62,182 nucleotides of DNA from CAIKZD01 sp041675165 (GTDB lineage: Bacteria > Patescibacteriota > Minisyncoccia > Moranbacterales > UBA2206), in contig JBAYUI010000003.1 in assembly GCA_041675165.1 (NCBI GenBank), positions 1-62,182 on the forward strand, written 5' to 3'. A program made the translations under genes and the position numbers. The notes beneath the pieces are model-generated. The model had not been told where the DNA came from. It made no database searches and worked only from the letters and a program-made list of their open reading frames with translations. This document shows positions 18,591-27,210 of this stretch, piece by piece (position 1 is the first letter of the stretch; every line of letters starts with the position of its first letter).

Positions 18591-19217
18591 CTAACCTCCC
18601 AAAAGGGAATTGACCTGGCTGATGACCACCACAGCTGAAAGAGCCACTATTATACCGATGATGGAATATTTGAAAATTTCTTTCCCCTTATCTATCCTTC
18701 TTTCATCACCTGCGGCCGTCAAATACATAAGTCCCCCTATGATCATTGAAATCATAGCAATAATTCCGATGATTGACAACAACAGATCCAAGACATTGAC
18801 GGCGATGTCGCGAAGACTGAGAGCGCTGCTCACCCAGCTATCCGCGTTGCTACCTGTATTGCCATTGCCGCCCAAGATAGTTTTAATCGTCTTCAGAAAA
18901 GTCGGCGCCGCCATCGCGATGGCGAGGCCGATCACTGCGCCCGTCCAAGTTTTTTTGGCGCGCGTGACCATCGTTTCGTTTCCCGCCGAAGTCATATACA
19001 TTATCCCGCCGATGATGATGAAGATCAAAGATATGATCGCCAAGATCCCCATCAGATTGGTCAGAACAGAACTGAGCAATGCCGAGACAGTCGTGACCGA
19101 ACCTAATGGATTAGGAAACTCGACATCAGCCGCTTGGCATATTCGCACCGATCCGGCCAAAAATGTGCCAAAAATGAAGAGCGGGAATAGCCACAATGCT
19201 TTTCTTATCTTTTTCAT
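18591..19217 (-). CDS. Duplicated TrbC/VirB2-like membrane protein
   Basis: This 208-residue protein contains two copies of the module found singly in the next two genes. Copy one: IIGGIMYMTSAGNETMVTRA near residues 67-87, then AKKTWTGAVIGLAIAMAAP. Copy two: IIGGLMYLTAAGDERRIDKG near 160-180, then KYSIIGIIVALSAVVVI. A signal peptide precedes them, giving four mature membrane helices. Internal tandem duplication of a pilin-like unit is evident from the sequence. It follows the solute-binding lipoprotein gene by 14 bp and probably shares its transcript. Confidence 0.82.
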   Translation of the reverse strand: MKKIRKALWLFPLFIFGTFLAGSVRICQAADVEFPNPLGSVTTVSALLSSVLTNLMGILAIISLIFIIIGGIMYMTSAGNETMVTRAKKTWTGAVIGLAIAMAAPTFLKTIKTILGGNGNTGSNADSWVSSALSLRDIAVNVLDLLLSIIGIIAMISMIIGGLMYLTAAGDERRIDKGKEIFKYSIIGIIVALSAVVVISQVNSLLGG

Positions 19218-19231
19218 CTTATTTCAAAAGA

Positions 19232-20647
19232 TTAATTATTTAAGGCTTGCACCCTGATCGAGGCCGTTTTTAACGCGTCCGACACCGAAGACTGCCCTTT
19301 GTTCACGCGATCGACCATTTCAGCGAAAATAGCTTCAATCGCCTCAGGATCCGATTCCTTCCAGCTCTTATCGATCAGATTATCCGTCGCGAATACGCCG
19401 ATCCGAGGATCATTTTTCTGTTCTTCTATGATATCCCTTCTGGCCGCCGGCTCGCCGGTCTTTTCCAAAAAACTTTTAGCCGGATCAAAATTAGCACTCA
19501 CCACTTTCCCAAGTCCCGTACCGGAAGTCGGCGGGACAAAAGTCCCATCCGGCTTGGTCGTCAGATAAGTGAGAAAACGCCAAGCATCCGCCACGCGAGT
19601 ATCATTGCTGATGGGGGCCGCGTTCTTGGAACTGCCATAAGGACTGCTTTGCGGAACCTTATTCTTCGCCACCGCATATGCCCAATAATTGGCGAAGTTG
19701 ACCTTGGGCGTATCGGGGAACTGCGGCACGGGGGCAACCGCAAAATCAAGTTTGGGAGCCTTATTGGCAATCGTCGCCATATGCCATGAATAGTTGAACA
19801 TCATCGCCGTATGCCCTTCTGAAAAAGCATCAATTGAATAATGCAAATTGGGGTTCCATGTGTAGTTGGGCGAGCTGGAAACCGCGAATTGGGTGTAGAA
19901 ATTGAGCGCCGCTTCTCCTGGAAAGACAGTCCGCTCTACGGTCATATTTGAATCATTGAATCTCACTCGTCCATCATCGCCTACCATATTGGTTCCATTC
20001 TGAAGCATTATGAGATTCAAGACATCCGTGGAACGATTTATATTATATGCCGTACCGATCGCCGCGGCCGATTGAGTTATGTTTCCCGTGGCGTCGATCC
20101 GCGTCAGCTTCCGCACGTCAGCGATGAATTGGTTCCAATCAGCTGGAGGAGAAGTTATGCCCGCTTCATTGAAAAGACTCTTGTTGTAATATAGGCCAAG
20201 ACTGTCCACGGACAGAGGTGTGGCGTATATCTTTCCGGCATCCACAAAATCTTCCGCGGCCACATCCACGAAATTATTGCGGAATTTCTGTTCATTGACC
20301 ACGCCCACCGCATCCGGAGCAGCTACGATCTTATCCTTGAAAGAAGGCAGCCAAGTATTATTCATAAGGAAGATATCCGGACCTTGCCCTGAGGCCAGCG
20401 CGTCCACTAATTCTTTCTTATATGTATCGGTGGCAATTTTTTTATACGTGATATTGGAAATGTTCGGATCGATCTTCTTGTAATTTTCGAAAATTTCATT
20501 CAGTGCATCGCTTTGGTCCAAGGTTCCCCAGATTTCCAAGCTCAAGTCGTATTGATGGACGCCCGCTTTTTTGCAGCCGCAACCGGAGACCGTCAGAAGT
20601 CCGGCGAGAAATATGAAAGCTATGGCTATTCTTATTTTGTGATTCAT
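19232..20647 (-). CDS. Extracellular solute-binding lipoprotein (ABC family 1)
   Basis: The protein resembles the sugar-binding receptors of ABC importers. The signal ends in the lipobox LTVSGC, followed by GCKKAG. The mature domain shows family 1 features: LEIWGTLDQSDALNEIFENY at its start, ADVVRK-like and YYNKSLFNEAGI segments, PADWNQFI, and GHTAMMFNYSWHMA. At 471 residues it is of usual size. No permease or ATPase gene is adjacent; the downstream neighbours are TrbC-like proteins, so the usual importer setting is missing. It could deliver to a permease encoded elsewhere or serve as a surface binding protein. Confidence 0.87.
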   Translation of the reverse strand: MNHKIRIAIAFIFLAGLLTVSGCGCKKAGVHQYDLSLEIWGTLDQSDALNEIFENYKKIDPNISNITYKKIATDTYKKELVDALASGQGPDIFLMNNTWLPSFKDKIVAAPDAVGVVNEQKFRNNFVDVAAEDFVDAGKIYATPLSVDSLGLYYNKSLFNEAGITSPPADWNQFIADVRKLTRIDATGNITQSAAAIGTAYNINRSTDVLNLIMLQNGTNMVGDDGRVRFNDSNMTVERTVFPGEAALNFYTQFAVSSSPNYTWNPNLHYSIDAFSEGHTAMMFNYSWHMATIANKAPKLDFAVAPVPQFPDTPKVNFANYWAYAVAKNKVPQSSPYGSSKNAAPISNDTRVADAWRFLTYLTTKPDGTFVPPTSGTGLGKVVSANFDPAKSFLEKTGEPAARRDIIEEQKNDPRIGVFATDNLIDKSWKESDPEAIEAIFAEMVDRVNKGQSSVSDALKTASIRVQALNN

Positions 20648-20680
20648 TTTATTTTTTAATCATTCTAAAAATTAGGCCGC

Positions 20681-21268
20681 CTATTTCCCCAAGATCATTC
20701 CGAAATAGAATTTATTGATATCCAATTCTTTTTTGATCCCTAGTCCGTTCTTCCTGACAAGCTTGATCAGATCCTCGTGCGCTATGCGCGTGCCCATTTC
20801 CGGCCCGAAAGAATTGTGGGAATTCTTCCAATCGATCAGAAGGATATGCCCGTCTTCTTTCAAGATCCTTTTCGCTTCTCCGAGAATGCGGCTTTTCTTA
20901 TCGTTCTGATAGAGCACATTGACCATAATGACCCAATCCGCACTGGCTTCTTCCAAAGTAGAGCCGTCTTTTTCTTCCAAATTGACTTTTTTCTCGATGA
21001 CATTTCTCAGTCCCAGATTCTTTGCCTGCGCGCGAATCATATCAATCTTATAATCCAAGATGTCCAAAGCCCAGATCTTTCCCGTCTCTCCAATCCGCGC
21101 CGCGATGGGAAAAGTGAAGTATCCGGTCCCACAGCCGAAGTGGGCCACTTTCATCCCGAGGCGCATCTCCAGTCCCGCCACGATATTTTGCGGATTTAAA
21201 AATTGGACCTCACCCGAAGACAGTGGAACGGTTCTTTTCGCTCTGGTTTCTTTTTTTTCTTCCGTCAT
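20681..21268 (-). CDS. Class I SAM-dependent methyltransferase
   Basis: The sequence shows the SAM-binding glycine loop VAHFGCGTGYFTFPIA (motif I), the acidic end of strand two in KIWALDILDYK, and EASADWVIMVNVLYQ plus LKEDGHILLIDWK (motifs III and IV). This pattern fits the UbiE/Methyltransf_11 group; the substrate is unknown. The ATG at 21268 was chosen because AAGGA sits about ten bases upstream and the longer frame adds an unlikely N-terminus. It lies 33 bp upstream of the solute-binding gene. Confidence 0.88.
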   Translation of the reverse strand: MTEEKKETRAKRTVPLSSGEVQFLNPQNIVAGLEMRLGMKVAHFGCGTGYFTFPIAARIGETGKIWALDILDYKIDMIRAQAKNLGLRNVIEKKVNLEEKDGSTLEEASADWVIMVNVLYQNDKKSRILGEAKRILKEDGHILLIDWKNSHNSFGPEMGTRIAHEDLIKLVRKNGLGIKKELDINKFYFGMILGK

Positions 21269-21349
21269 TTTTTTGTTTTCCTTAACTATCCATATTCTAC
21301 AATAATTTTGAAAAATCAACAACCGTTTTTTCCACAACCCGCGCGCCAG

Positions 21350-21378
21350 TTGATAAGTTTGCGATATTTGTGTAGATT
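21350..21378 (+). promoter_or_regulatory. Predicted tRNA-Ser promoter
   Basis: TTGATA (21350-21355) and TAGATT (21373-21378) are spaced by 17 bp, 14 bp before the tRNA 5' end. Confidence 0.55.
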
Positions 21379-21392
21379 ATTAGAGTAACTAT

Positions 21393-21482
<90 letters not shown>

Positions 21483-21492
21483 TCATCACGTT

Positions 21493-21520
21493 GTAGAGAC
21501 GCGATTAATCGCGTCTCTAC
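21493..21520. repeat. Perfect 28-bp palindrome
   Basis: The arm GTAGAGACGCGATT is followed directly by its reverse complement with no loop. It lies between tRNA-Ser and the groES promoter. Similar GAGACGCG palindromes are known as dispersed repeats in cyanobacteria. It might terminate tRNA-Ser, although no T tract follows. Confidence 0.7.
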
Positions 21521-21537
21521 GGCGACCCTTGCCATCC

Positions 21538-21565
21538 TTGACAACATTATCTTTTCCTATAAAAT
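21538..21565 (+). promoter_or_regulatory. groES-groEL promoter
   Basis: TTGACA (21538-21543) and TAAAAT (21560-21565) are 16 bp apart and lie immediately upstream of the CIRCE operator. Confidence 0.7.
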
Positions 21566-21570
21566 ACTAA

Positions 21571-21597
21571 TTAGCAGTCTAACACTGCGAGTGCTAA
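21571..21597 (+). promoter_or_regulatory. CIRCE operator (HrcA binding site)
   Basis: TTAGCAGTC - 9 nt - GAGTGCTAA matches the CIRCE consensus TTAGCACTC-N9-GAGTGCTAA with one mismatch. Its position just after the -10 box and before groES is the classic layout for HrcA repression of chaperonin genes. hrcA is not in this window. Confidence 0.93.
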
Positions 21598-21614
21598 TCA
21601 TTAATAAAACTACC

Positions 21615-21890
21615 ATGGAAAAAACCAACGTGAAACCGCTCGGAGAAAATGTCCTCATCGAGCCGGTTGAAATCAAGAACAAAACCGCCCAAGGCATCTA
21701 TCTGCCGGAATCTAACGAAAAAGAAACTCCCAAAGAAGGGAAAGTGATCGCCATCGGGGAAGCCAAAGAAATCAAAGTGAAAAAAGGCCAGCTCGTCATC
21801 TTTCGCCAATACAGTGGGACTGATATTAAAGTTGCCGGCAAAAAATATATCATCATTAAGAATGAGGATATCTTGGCAATAGTAGAATAA
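21615..21890 (+). CDS. groES: Co-chaperonin GroES
   Basis: GroES caps the GroEL chamber as a seven-membered ring. The 91-residue protein opens with KPLGENVLIEPVE, has the mobile loop region KTAQGIYLPES (about residues 22-33) and ends with KKYIIIKNEDILAIVE, all standard. The ATG at 21615 lies 17 bp after the CIRCE operator; the longer open frame upstream runs through the tRNA and is not real. Heat-shock control by HrcA is implied by CIRCE. groEL follows after 82 bp. Confidence 0.97.
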   Translation: MEKTNVKPLGENVLIEPVEIKNKTAQGIYLPESNEKETPKEGKVIAIGEAKEIKVKKGQLVIFRQYSGTDIKVAGKKYIIIKNEDILAIVE

Positions 21891-21972
21891 TAAATTTTTT
21901 CAAAACATAATTAATTCCGTTTTTATACATTTCATATTCGTACATTCGTATAAATTCGTAATTCGTAGACAT

Positions 21973-23616
21973 ATGGCAAAACAAATCGCAATCGGCCTCG
22001 ACGCCAGAAAGAAAATAAAGATTGGCATTGATAAGGTTGCCGACACCGTAAAAGCCACACTTGGCCCGAAAGGCAGGAATGTCATTCTGGACAAGGGCTT
22101 CGGCTCCCCTGTCATCACTAATGACGGTGTGTCCATCGCCAAAGAAATCGAGCTAGAAGACAAATTCGAAAATATCGGTGCCGACCTCATTAAAGAAGTG
22201 GCCAACAAAACCAATGATGTCGCCGGCGACGGCACCACCACCTCCACAGTCATTATGCAAGCCTTGGTCAACGAAGGTTTGAAGTTTGTAGAAACCGGCA
22301 TCAGCCCGATTGGCATCCGCCGCGGCATGGAAGCGGCCAAAGATGACATTCTGAAAATTCTCAAAAAAAATTCCAAAAAAATCAGCTCTCAAGCCGAAGT
22401 GGCTCAGGTTGCCACCATCTCCGCTGAATCGAAAGAAATGGGCGAGATGATCGCGCGAGTAATGAATGAAGTCGGCCAAGACGGTGTCGTGACTGTGGAA
22501 GAATCCCAAACTTTCGGTCTCGAAAAAGAAATTGTGGAAGGCATGAGTTTCGACAAAGGCTACATCTCTCCATATATGATCACGAGCATGGAATCCCAAA
22601 CTGCCGAACTGAAGGACTGCCCCATTCTCGTCACTGATCAAAAAATTTCTTCCATCCAAGAAATCCTACCGCTTTTGGAAAAAATTGCCAGCCTTGGTAA
22701 AAAAGAATTAGTCATCATTGCCGAAGACGTGGACGGTGAAGCACTGACAACACTGGTGCTAAATAAACTGCGTGGCACTTTGAATGTCTTGGCCATTAAA
22801 GCGCCGGAATATGGAGACAACAAAAAAGCTATCCTGGAAGACATTGCCGTGCTCACCGGTGCCACTGTCATCAGTTCTGAAAAAGGACTAGAACTGAAAA
22901 CCACTGAATTAGTCTCTTTAGGTCAAGCGCAAAAAGTGATTGCCACTAAAAATGACACCACTATCGTGGGTGGCAAGGGCAAGAAAAAATCCATTGAGGC
23001 GCGCATCGCAACCATAAAAACCCAAGCGACTGCTGCTGATAGTTCATACGATAAAGAAAAATTACAGAAACGCGCAGCCAAACTGTCCGGCGGCGTGGCC
23101 GTCATCAAAGTCGGTGCCGCCACTGAAACAGAGTTGACTTATGTGAAACACAAAATGGAAGATGCCTTGTCCGCCACTCGTGCTGCCGTGGAAGAAGGCA
23201 TTGTTGCTGGCGGCGGCGTGGCCTTGGTCAAAGCCGGTCATGAATTGCAAACCACTAAAGCCAAGAATAAGGATTATGAATATAAAGCCGGTTATGAAAT
23301 CCTGATCCAAGCCTTGAACGAACCACTGAAACAAATCGTCCTGAATGCCGGAAAACGCAGTTCGGATGTTGTCTTGGAAAAAGTGACCAGCGCAAAAGGC
23401 ATCAACTTCGGCTATGATGCCAGTGAAGATAAATATTTAGACGATATGATTAATTCCGGCATCATCGACCCTCTGAAAGTCACGAGAACAGCCCTCGAAA
23501 ACGCCGTCTCCGTGGCCGCCATGCTCCTCACCACCGAAGCCGTCGTCACCGACCTGCCGAAAAAAGAAGATTCTATGCCCGGCAACCCGATGGGTGGGAT
23601 GGGCGGGATGATGTAG
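21973..23616 (+). CDS. groEL: Chaperonin GroEL
   Basis: GroEL is the ATP-driven folding chamber. The 547-residue protein shows the ATP-binding motifs LGPKGRNVILDKGFGSPVIT (about residues 30-50) and NDVAGDGTTTSTVI (about 80-95), the late GIVAGGGVAL motif (about 412), and the glycine-methionine C-terminal tail MGGMGGMM. Length and motif order are normal. No strong ribosome binding site is seen before the ATG. A terminator follows the stop, so groES-groEL form a two-gene operon. Confidence 0.98.
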   Translation: MAKQIAIGLDARKKIKIGIDKVADTVKATLGPKGRNVILDKGFGSPVITNDGVSIAKEIELEDKFENIGADLIKEVANKTNDVAGDGTTTSTVIMQALVNEGLKFVETGISPIGIRRGMEAAKDDILKILKKNSKKISSQAEVAQVATISAESKEMGEMIARVMNEVGQDGVVTVEESQTFGLEKEIVEGMSFDKGYISPYMITSMESQTAELKDCPILVTDQKISSIQEILPLLEKIASLGKKELVIIAEDVDGEALTTLVLNKLRGTLNVLAIKAPEYGDNKKAILEDIAVLTGATVISSEKGLELKTTELVSLGQAQKVIATKNDTTIVGGKGKKKSIEARIATIKTQATAADSSYDKEKLQKRAAKLSGGVAVIKVGAATETELTYVKHKMEDALSATRAAVEEGIVAGGGVALVKAGHELQTTKAKNKDYEYKAGYEILIQALNEPLKQIVLNAGKRSSDVVLEKVTSAKGINFGYDASEDKYLDDMINSGIIDPLKVTRTALENAVSVAAMLLTTEAVVTDLPKKEDSMPGNPMGGMGGMM

Positions 23617-23642
23617 AAAAAATTCTCAACATTAGTCTTTAT

Positions 23643-23670
23643 AAAAGAACTGCTCTAGGGCAGTTCTTTT
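23643..23670 (+). terminator. Terminator after groEL
   Basis: The stem AAAAGAACTGC/GCAGTTCTTTT with a 6-nt loop ends in a T run, 26 bp past the groEL stop. Confidence 0.85.
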
Positions 23671-23768
23671 ACATTTCAACCTTGACAATCCTCCTCCTAT
23701 CCTGATAACCTATCGTTATTCATCAAAAACATTTTTTATCAAATAAAAATCATTCCGGGGGGTATATT

Positions 23769-24062
23769 ATGATTCTTGTTAAAATTAGTGGCCTTAGCGG
23801 ATATTACGTGCGAGGTGATGATAGCAGGTTCTTTACCTTAACAAAAGACAAGCCCTACGTGAAAGAACTCATTGTGACAAACTATTACAATAAGGAGAAC
23901 GGGGATAATAAAGGTTCAGAAAATGTTATTGAAATCTATTTCGAAAAAACTTCTACCGATGCCTGTTACGAACTCCTATCCGATCTGCAAGGAAATTTTA
24001 CAGACTATTCTATCATAGCCATAGAAGCAGCAACCATAATTCCCTGCAAAAAGAAAAATTAG
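23769..24062 (+). CDS. Small protein of unknown function (97 aa)
   Basis: I do not recognise this family. The product is soluble-looking, with strands such as ILVKISGL and VIEIYFEK and one helix (DACYELLSDLQ), giving an alpha/beta impression. No transmembrane segment or catalytic motif is visible. It is probably real because GGGGGG precedes the ATG by six bases, and a clean terminator follows 30 bp after the stop, forming a one-gene unit between groEL and the next operon. Several similar short proteins with paired ribosome site and terminator occur in this window. Confidence 0.65.
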   Translation: MILVKISGLSGYYVRGDDSRFFTLTKDKPYVKELIVTNYYNKENGDNKGSENVIEIYFEKTSTDACYELLSDLQGNFTDYSIIAIEAATIIPCKKKN

Positions 24063-24092
24063 CTATTCATTGAGCTATCCAAGTTACATCAT

Positions 24093-24124
24093 AGGTTCAG
24101 ACCTCTCGTCTGAACCTTTTTTAT
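24093..24124 (+). terminator. Terminator after the 97-aa gene
   Basis: The perfect 10-bp stem AGGTTCAGAC/GTCTGAACCT with a 5-nt loop is followed by TTTTTATT. Confidence 0.9.
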
Positions 24125-24394
24125 TCCCTGCTTTCGTATTTCGTATTCTAATTCAAGCCCTGCGTAGCGGACGGGAACAAATTCAAGCGAACGAGCGTTA
24201 AGAATTTATTCATAATTAGATGTTAAGGGGAGTTAATAAATTTAGTGAGAGAGCGAAGAATTTGTCCGGACGCTGAGCTGGCTTGAGAGTTTTCTTTTGT
24301 TACTTTTCTTTTGCGGAAAAAGAAAAGTGAAAGCTTTACATTCCCCCGCTTTAATGCTAGCCTGAAGAAAGTAACCAGCAAAATTATCTCGGAA
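24125..24394. other. Intergenic region with repeats
   Basis: No convincing gene is seen. The stretch holds scattered short inverted motifs, GTCCGGACGC near 24266, and a hairpin CTTTTCTTTT-gcgg-AAAAAGAAAAG at 24303-24327 that is AT-rich and could act as a weak terminator or repeat relic. It precedes the DUF4446-infB operon, whose promoter I could not place firmly. Confidence 0.4.
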
Positions 24395-24910
24395 ATGGCC
24401 AACATCATCCAAACTTATTCCCCCTATCTTTTGCTTGGCTTTTTGTTTGCTTTCCTGATTTTCCTGATTTGGAACATTGCACTTCAGCTCCAATTCAGCC
24501 GCTTGAAAAAGAGAAGTTTTGAGTTTTTCGGCGGTAATAAAGTAAATAACCTCGAAGAGTTGTTGCTTTCCCAAACCAAATCGATAAAGCTCCTCGACAA
24601 AGACATCCAGGAACTCTATACTATCTCCAATCAAATCAATGCACTAGCTTTCAAAGGTTTTCACAAATTGGGTGTCGTCCGCTTCAATCCGTTCAAAGAT
24701 GTCGGCGGCGATCAAAGTTTTTCCGTGGCACTTTTGAATGGCAAAAATGACGGCTTGACCATTTCCTCGCTTTTCACTCGCGAAGGTTCTCGCGTCTATA
24801 CCAAAACCATAACAGGCGGCGTTTCGGAAAAACATCCTTTGACCGAAGAGGAAAAAGAGGCTATCCAACTCGCTATCAGCTCTAAAAATTTAATTGAAAA
24901 AACCAAATAA
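24395..24910 (+). CDS. DUF4446 family membrane protein
   Basis: The product resembles the DUF4446 family of Firmicutes and CPR bacteria, whose role is unknown. One N-terminal membrane helix (about residues 10-30, LLLGFLFAFLIFLIWNIAL) leads to a coiled region and the family core VGVVRFNPFKDVGGDQSFS-like segment with LFTREGSRVYTK. The ATG at 24395 is preferred because the extra 28 residues of the longer frame are Lys/Ser-rich and lie before the membrane helix without a ribosome site. It is 2 bp from the infB start, so the two are cotranscribed. Confidence 0.83.
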   Translation: MANIIQTYSPYLLLGFLFAFLIFLIWNIALQLQFSRLKKRSFEFFGGNKVNNLEELLLSQTKSIKLLDKDIQELYTISNQINALAFKGFHKLGVVRFNPFKDVGGDQSFSVALLNGKNDGLTISSLFTREGSRVYTKTITGGVSEKHPLTEEEKEAIQLAISSKNLIEKTK

Positions 24911-24912
24911 TC

Positions 24913-26697
24913 ATGATCGAAACTACGCCTACGCCCAAAAAAATATCTTTGCCGAAAGTTATCACCGTCAAAAAATTCGGGGAAGTTTTGAATTTGTCCA
25001 TCAGCGTTATCATCACCGAGCTGATGAAAAATGGCATCTTGGCCACCATCAATGAAAAAATAGACTTCGAAACTGCCTCGATCATCGCACAAGATCTAGG
25101 TTTTTCCGTTTCAGAAGAAGTAGCGGAAAACAGCGACGCTATGACCTTAGAAAATCTGAACGAGCTTCTTAAGAAAGAAAAATTCTCCGGAGAAAATTTG
25201 AAAGGCCGTTCGCCGATTGTCACTATCTTGGGACACGTCGATCACGGCAAAACCACTCTGCTTGATACCATCCGGAAAGCCAGCGTAGCCGCGGGAGAAT
25301 CCGGCGGCATCACGCAACACATCACCGCCTATCAAGTCAAGAAAAAGGGCCAGATGATCACTTTCGTTGATACCCCAGGACACGAGGCTTTCAGCGCCAT
25401 GCGTGAACGTGGCGTGAGCCTGGCTGATATTGCAGTTCTGGTAGTGGCCGCCGATGACGGCGTCAGACCTCAGACCAAAGAAGTAATCGACTATCTACTG
25501 GCCAAAAAGATCCCGACCGTAGTGGCGATAAACAAGATTGACAAACCGGAAGCCAACATCCAAAGAGTGAAACAGGAACTGGCCGACAACGGCATCGTGC
25601 TCGAAGAATGGGGTGGATCGGTCCTCGCTTCCAAAATCAGCGCCAAGAAAAATATAGGCATCGATGATTTACTCGATAATATCCTTCTCGTGGCTGAGGT
25701 GGAAGATTTCCAAGCCGACTATTCTCGCGATCCCTTAGGCGTCGTTTTGGAATCCCATCTCGACCCGCAAAAAGGTCCCGTTGCCACTGTTTTAGTCAAG
25801 ACCGGCACACTTAAAGAAGGCCAGGACATCGTAGCCGGAACCACTTTTGGCCGCGTCCGCCGCATTGAAAATTTCAAAGGGCAAAGGATTACCGAAGCCG
25901 GCCCATCCGCGCCTATCAGCCTTATAGGGCTCAACAGCGCGCCTAATTCCAATGATATTCTGCAAGTCGCGTCGAACAAAGCCACTGCCAGAAACCAAGC
26001 CCTCATAGGAAAATTCAACCAAGCAGGAATGCAAGACACTGGAAATACTCGGACTGTGATGAAAACCATTGTGGACGAAAAAGTGAAACGCCTGAACATC
26101 ATCTTGAAATCTGACGTGCAAGGCTCTTTGGAAGCCATCCAACAGATCCTCGGAGAGATCAAATCGGACGAGGTCGCCATCGACTACATCGAAATGGGTG
26201 TCAGCAACATCACTGAGTCGGATGTCCGCTTGGCAGGCAGCACAAGCGCTATCGTCTATGGCTTCAATGTCGAAGCCACCACCGTGGCTAAACGAATGGC
26301 AGACAACGCCAAAGTGGAAATCAAGAACTTCCGCGTCATCTACGAATTGGTGGATGACATCAAAAGCAAACTGATCGCTATGCTCCCACCGATCGTCGAA
26401 CGCACCGACTTCGGCAAATTGCAAGTCCTCGCCATTTTCAAAACCGGCCGCGGCGATATGATCGTGGGCGGGAAGATCCTTTCCGGCAAGATGGTCAATG
26501 GCACCCTCATCGAAGTGATGCGCGGCGAGAATGTTATCGGCAAAGGCACGCTGAAAAATCTGCAGGAGAACAAGGTGGACGTGGATGAAGTCACCAAGAA
26601 CAAAGAATGCGGTGTCACTTTCCTCGGCGAAACCAAGATCAAAGTCGATGATACCATCTTGTGCTATCGCGAAGAAATCAAAAAAAGAACATTGTAA
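24913..26697 (+). CDS. infB: Translation initiation factor IF-2
   Basis: IF-2 is the GTPase that brings initiator tRNA to the ribosome. A short IF2_N domain (about residues 12-70) is followed by the G domain: GHVDHGKTTLLD (G1, about 111), GGITQHI (G2), DTPGHEAF (G3), NKIDKPEAN (G4) and SKISAKKN (G5). Domains II to IV continue to ILCYREEIKKRTL. At 594 residues it lacks the long variable N-terminal extension of many bacteria, like other reduced genomes. rbfA and nrnA follow on the same strand; nusA is elsewhere. Confidence 0.98.
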   Translation: MIETTPTPKKISLPKVITVKKFGEVLNLSISVIITELMKNGILATINEKIDFETASIIAQDLGFSVSEEVAENSDAMTLENLNELLKKEKFSGENLKGRSPIVTILGHVDHGKTTLLDTIRKASVAAGESGGITQHITAYQVKKKGQMITFVDTPGHEAFSAMRERGVSLADIAVLVVAADDGVRPQTKEVIDYLLAKKIPTVVAINKIDKPEANIQRVKQELADNGIVLEEWGGSVLASKISAKKNIGIDDLLDNILLVAEVEDFQADYSRDPLGVVLESHLDPQKGPVATVLVKTGTLKEGQDIVAGTTFGRVRRIENFKGQRITEAGPSAPISLIGLNSAPNSNDILQVASNKATARNQALIGKFNQAGMQDTGNTRTVMKTIVDEKVKRLNIILKSDVQGSLEAIQQILGEIKSDEVAIDYIEMGVSNITESDVRLAGSTSAIVYGFNVEATTVAKRMADNAKVEIKNFRVIYELVDDIKSKLIAMLPPIVERTDFGKLQVLAIFKTGRGDMIVGGKILSGKMVNGTLIEVMRGENVIGKGTLKNLQENKVDVDEVTKNKECGVTFLGETKIKVDDTILCYREEIKKRTL

Positions 26698-26709
26698 AAA
26701 TATTGGCAA

Positions 26710-26840
26710 TAACCAAGGTACAAGCAACAAGATACAAACAAATTTCAAATTACAATAATCAAAAATCAAACCATTTGGTTATTTGAAAATTGATTATTGA
26801 ATATTGTTTGGTTATTGTATCTTGTATCTTTATTGGGTTT
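26710..26840. repeat. Long AT-rich fold-back between infB and rbfA
   Basis: Two nested inverted repeats are visible: inner CAATAATCAA.../...TTGATTATTG (about 26752-26811) and outer ACAAGATACAA/TTGTATCTTGT. The whole forms an imperfect stem of about 130 nt inside an operon, ending just before the rbfA start. Confidence 0.65.
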
Positions 26841-26843
26841 ATT

Positions 26844-27173
26844 ATGTCCAATCGCATCATCAAAATCAACGACCTCATCCGCCAAAATGTGGATGAAATT
26901 TTACTGAAAGAGCTCTCTCTCAAAGAGGGTGTTTTTATAACTATCGCCAAGGTTGACACTTCTCCTGATCTCCGCTATACTCGGATATTCGTCAGTATTT
27001 TTCCTGAAAATGAAATCAGTTACGCGATCAAAACTTTGCAAAAAGAAGCCTACAAAATTCAAGGCAGCCTCAACAAGAAGCTGCACATGAAACCATTGCC
27101 CAAAGTCGAGTTCCGCGTTGATTTCACCGAGTCTAAAGCTGACGAAATAGAGAAATTACTAAAAACTATCTAG
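26844..27173 (+). CDS. rbfA: 30S ribosome-binding factor A
   Basis: RbfA helps mature the 16S rRNA 5' end within the small subunit. The 109-residue protein begins SNRIIKINDLIRQNVDEILL and contains the KH-like fold with FITIAKVDTSPDLRYTRIFVS and the C-terminal KLHMKPLPKVEFRVD, all family hallmarks. The ATG at 26844 follows the fold-back repeat; the longer frame starts inside that repeat and is rejected. The infB-rbfA order is conserved in many bacteria. Confidence 0.95.
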   Translation: MSNRIIKINDLIRQNVDEILLKELSLKEGVFITIAKVDTSPDLRYTRIFVSIFPENEISYAIKTLQKEAYKIQGSLNKKLHMKPLPKVEFRVDFTESKADEIEKLLKTI

Positions 27174-27210
27174 TAGTCTTTGCAAAAAGACTTTCTGATC
27201 AAATTCCGTC

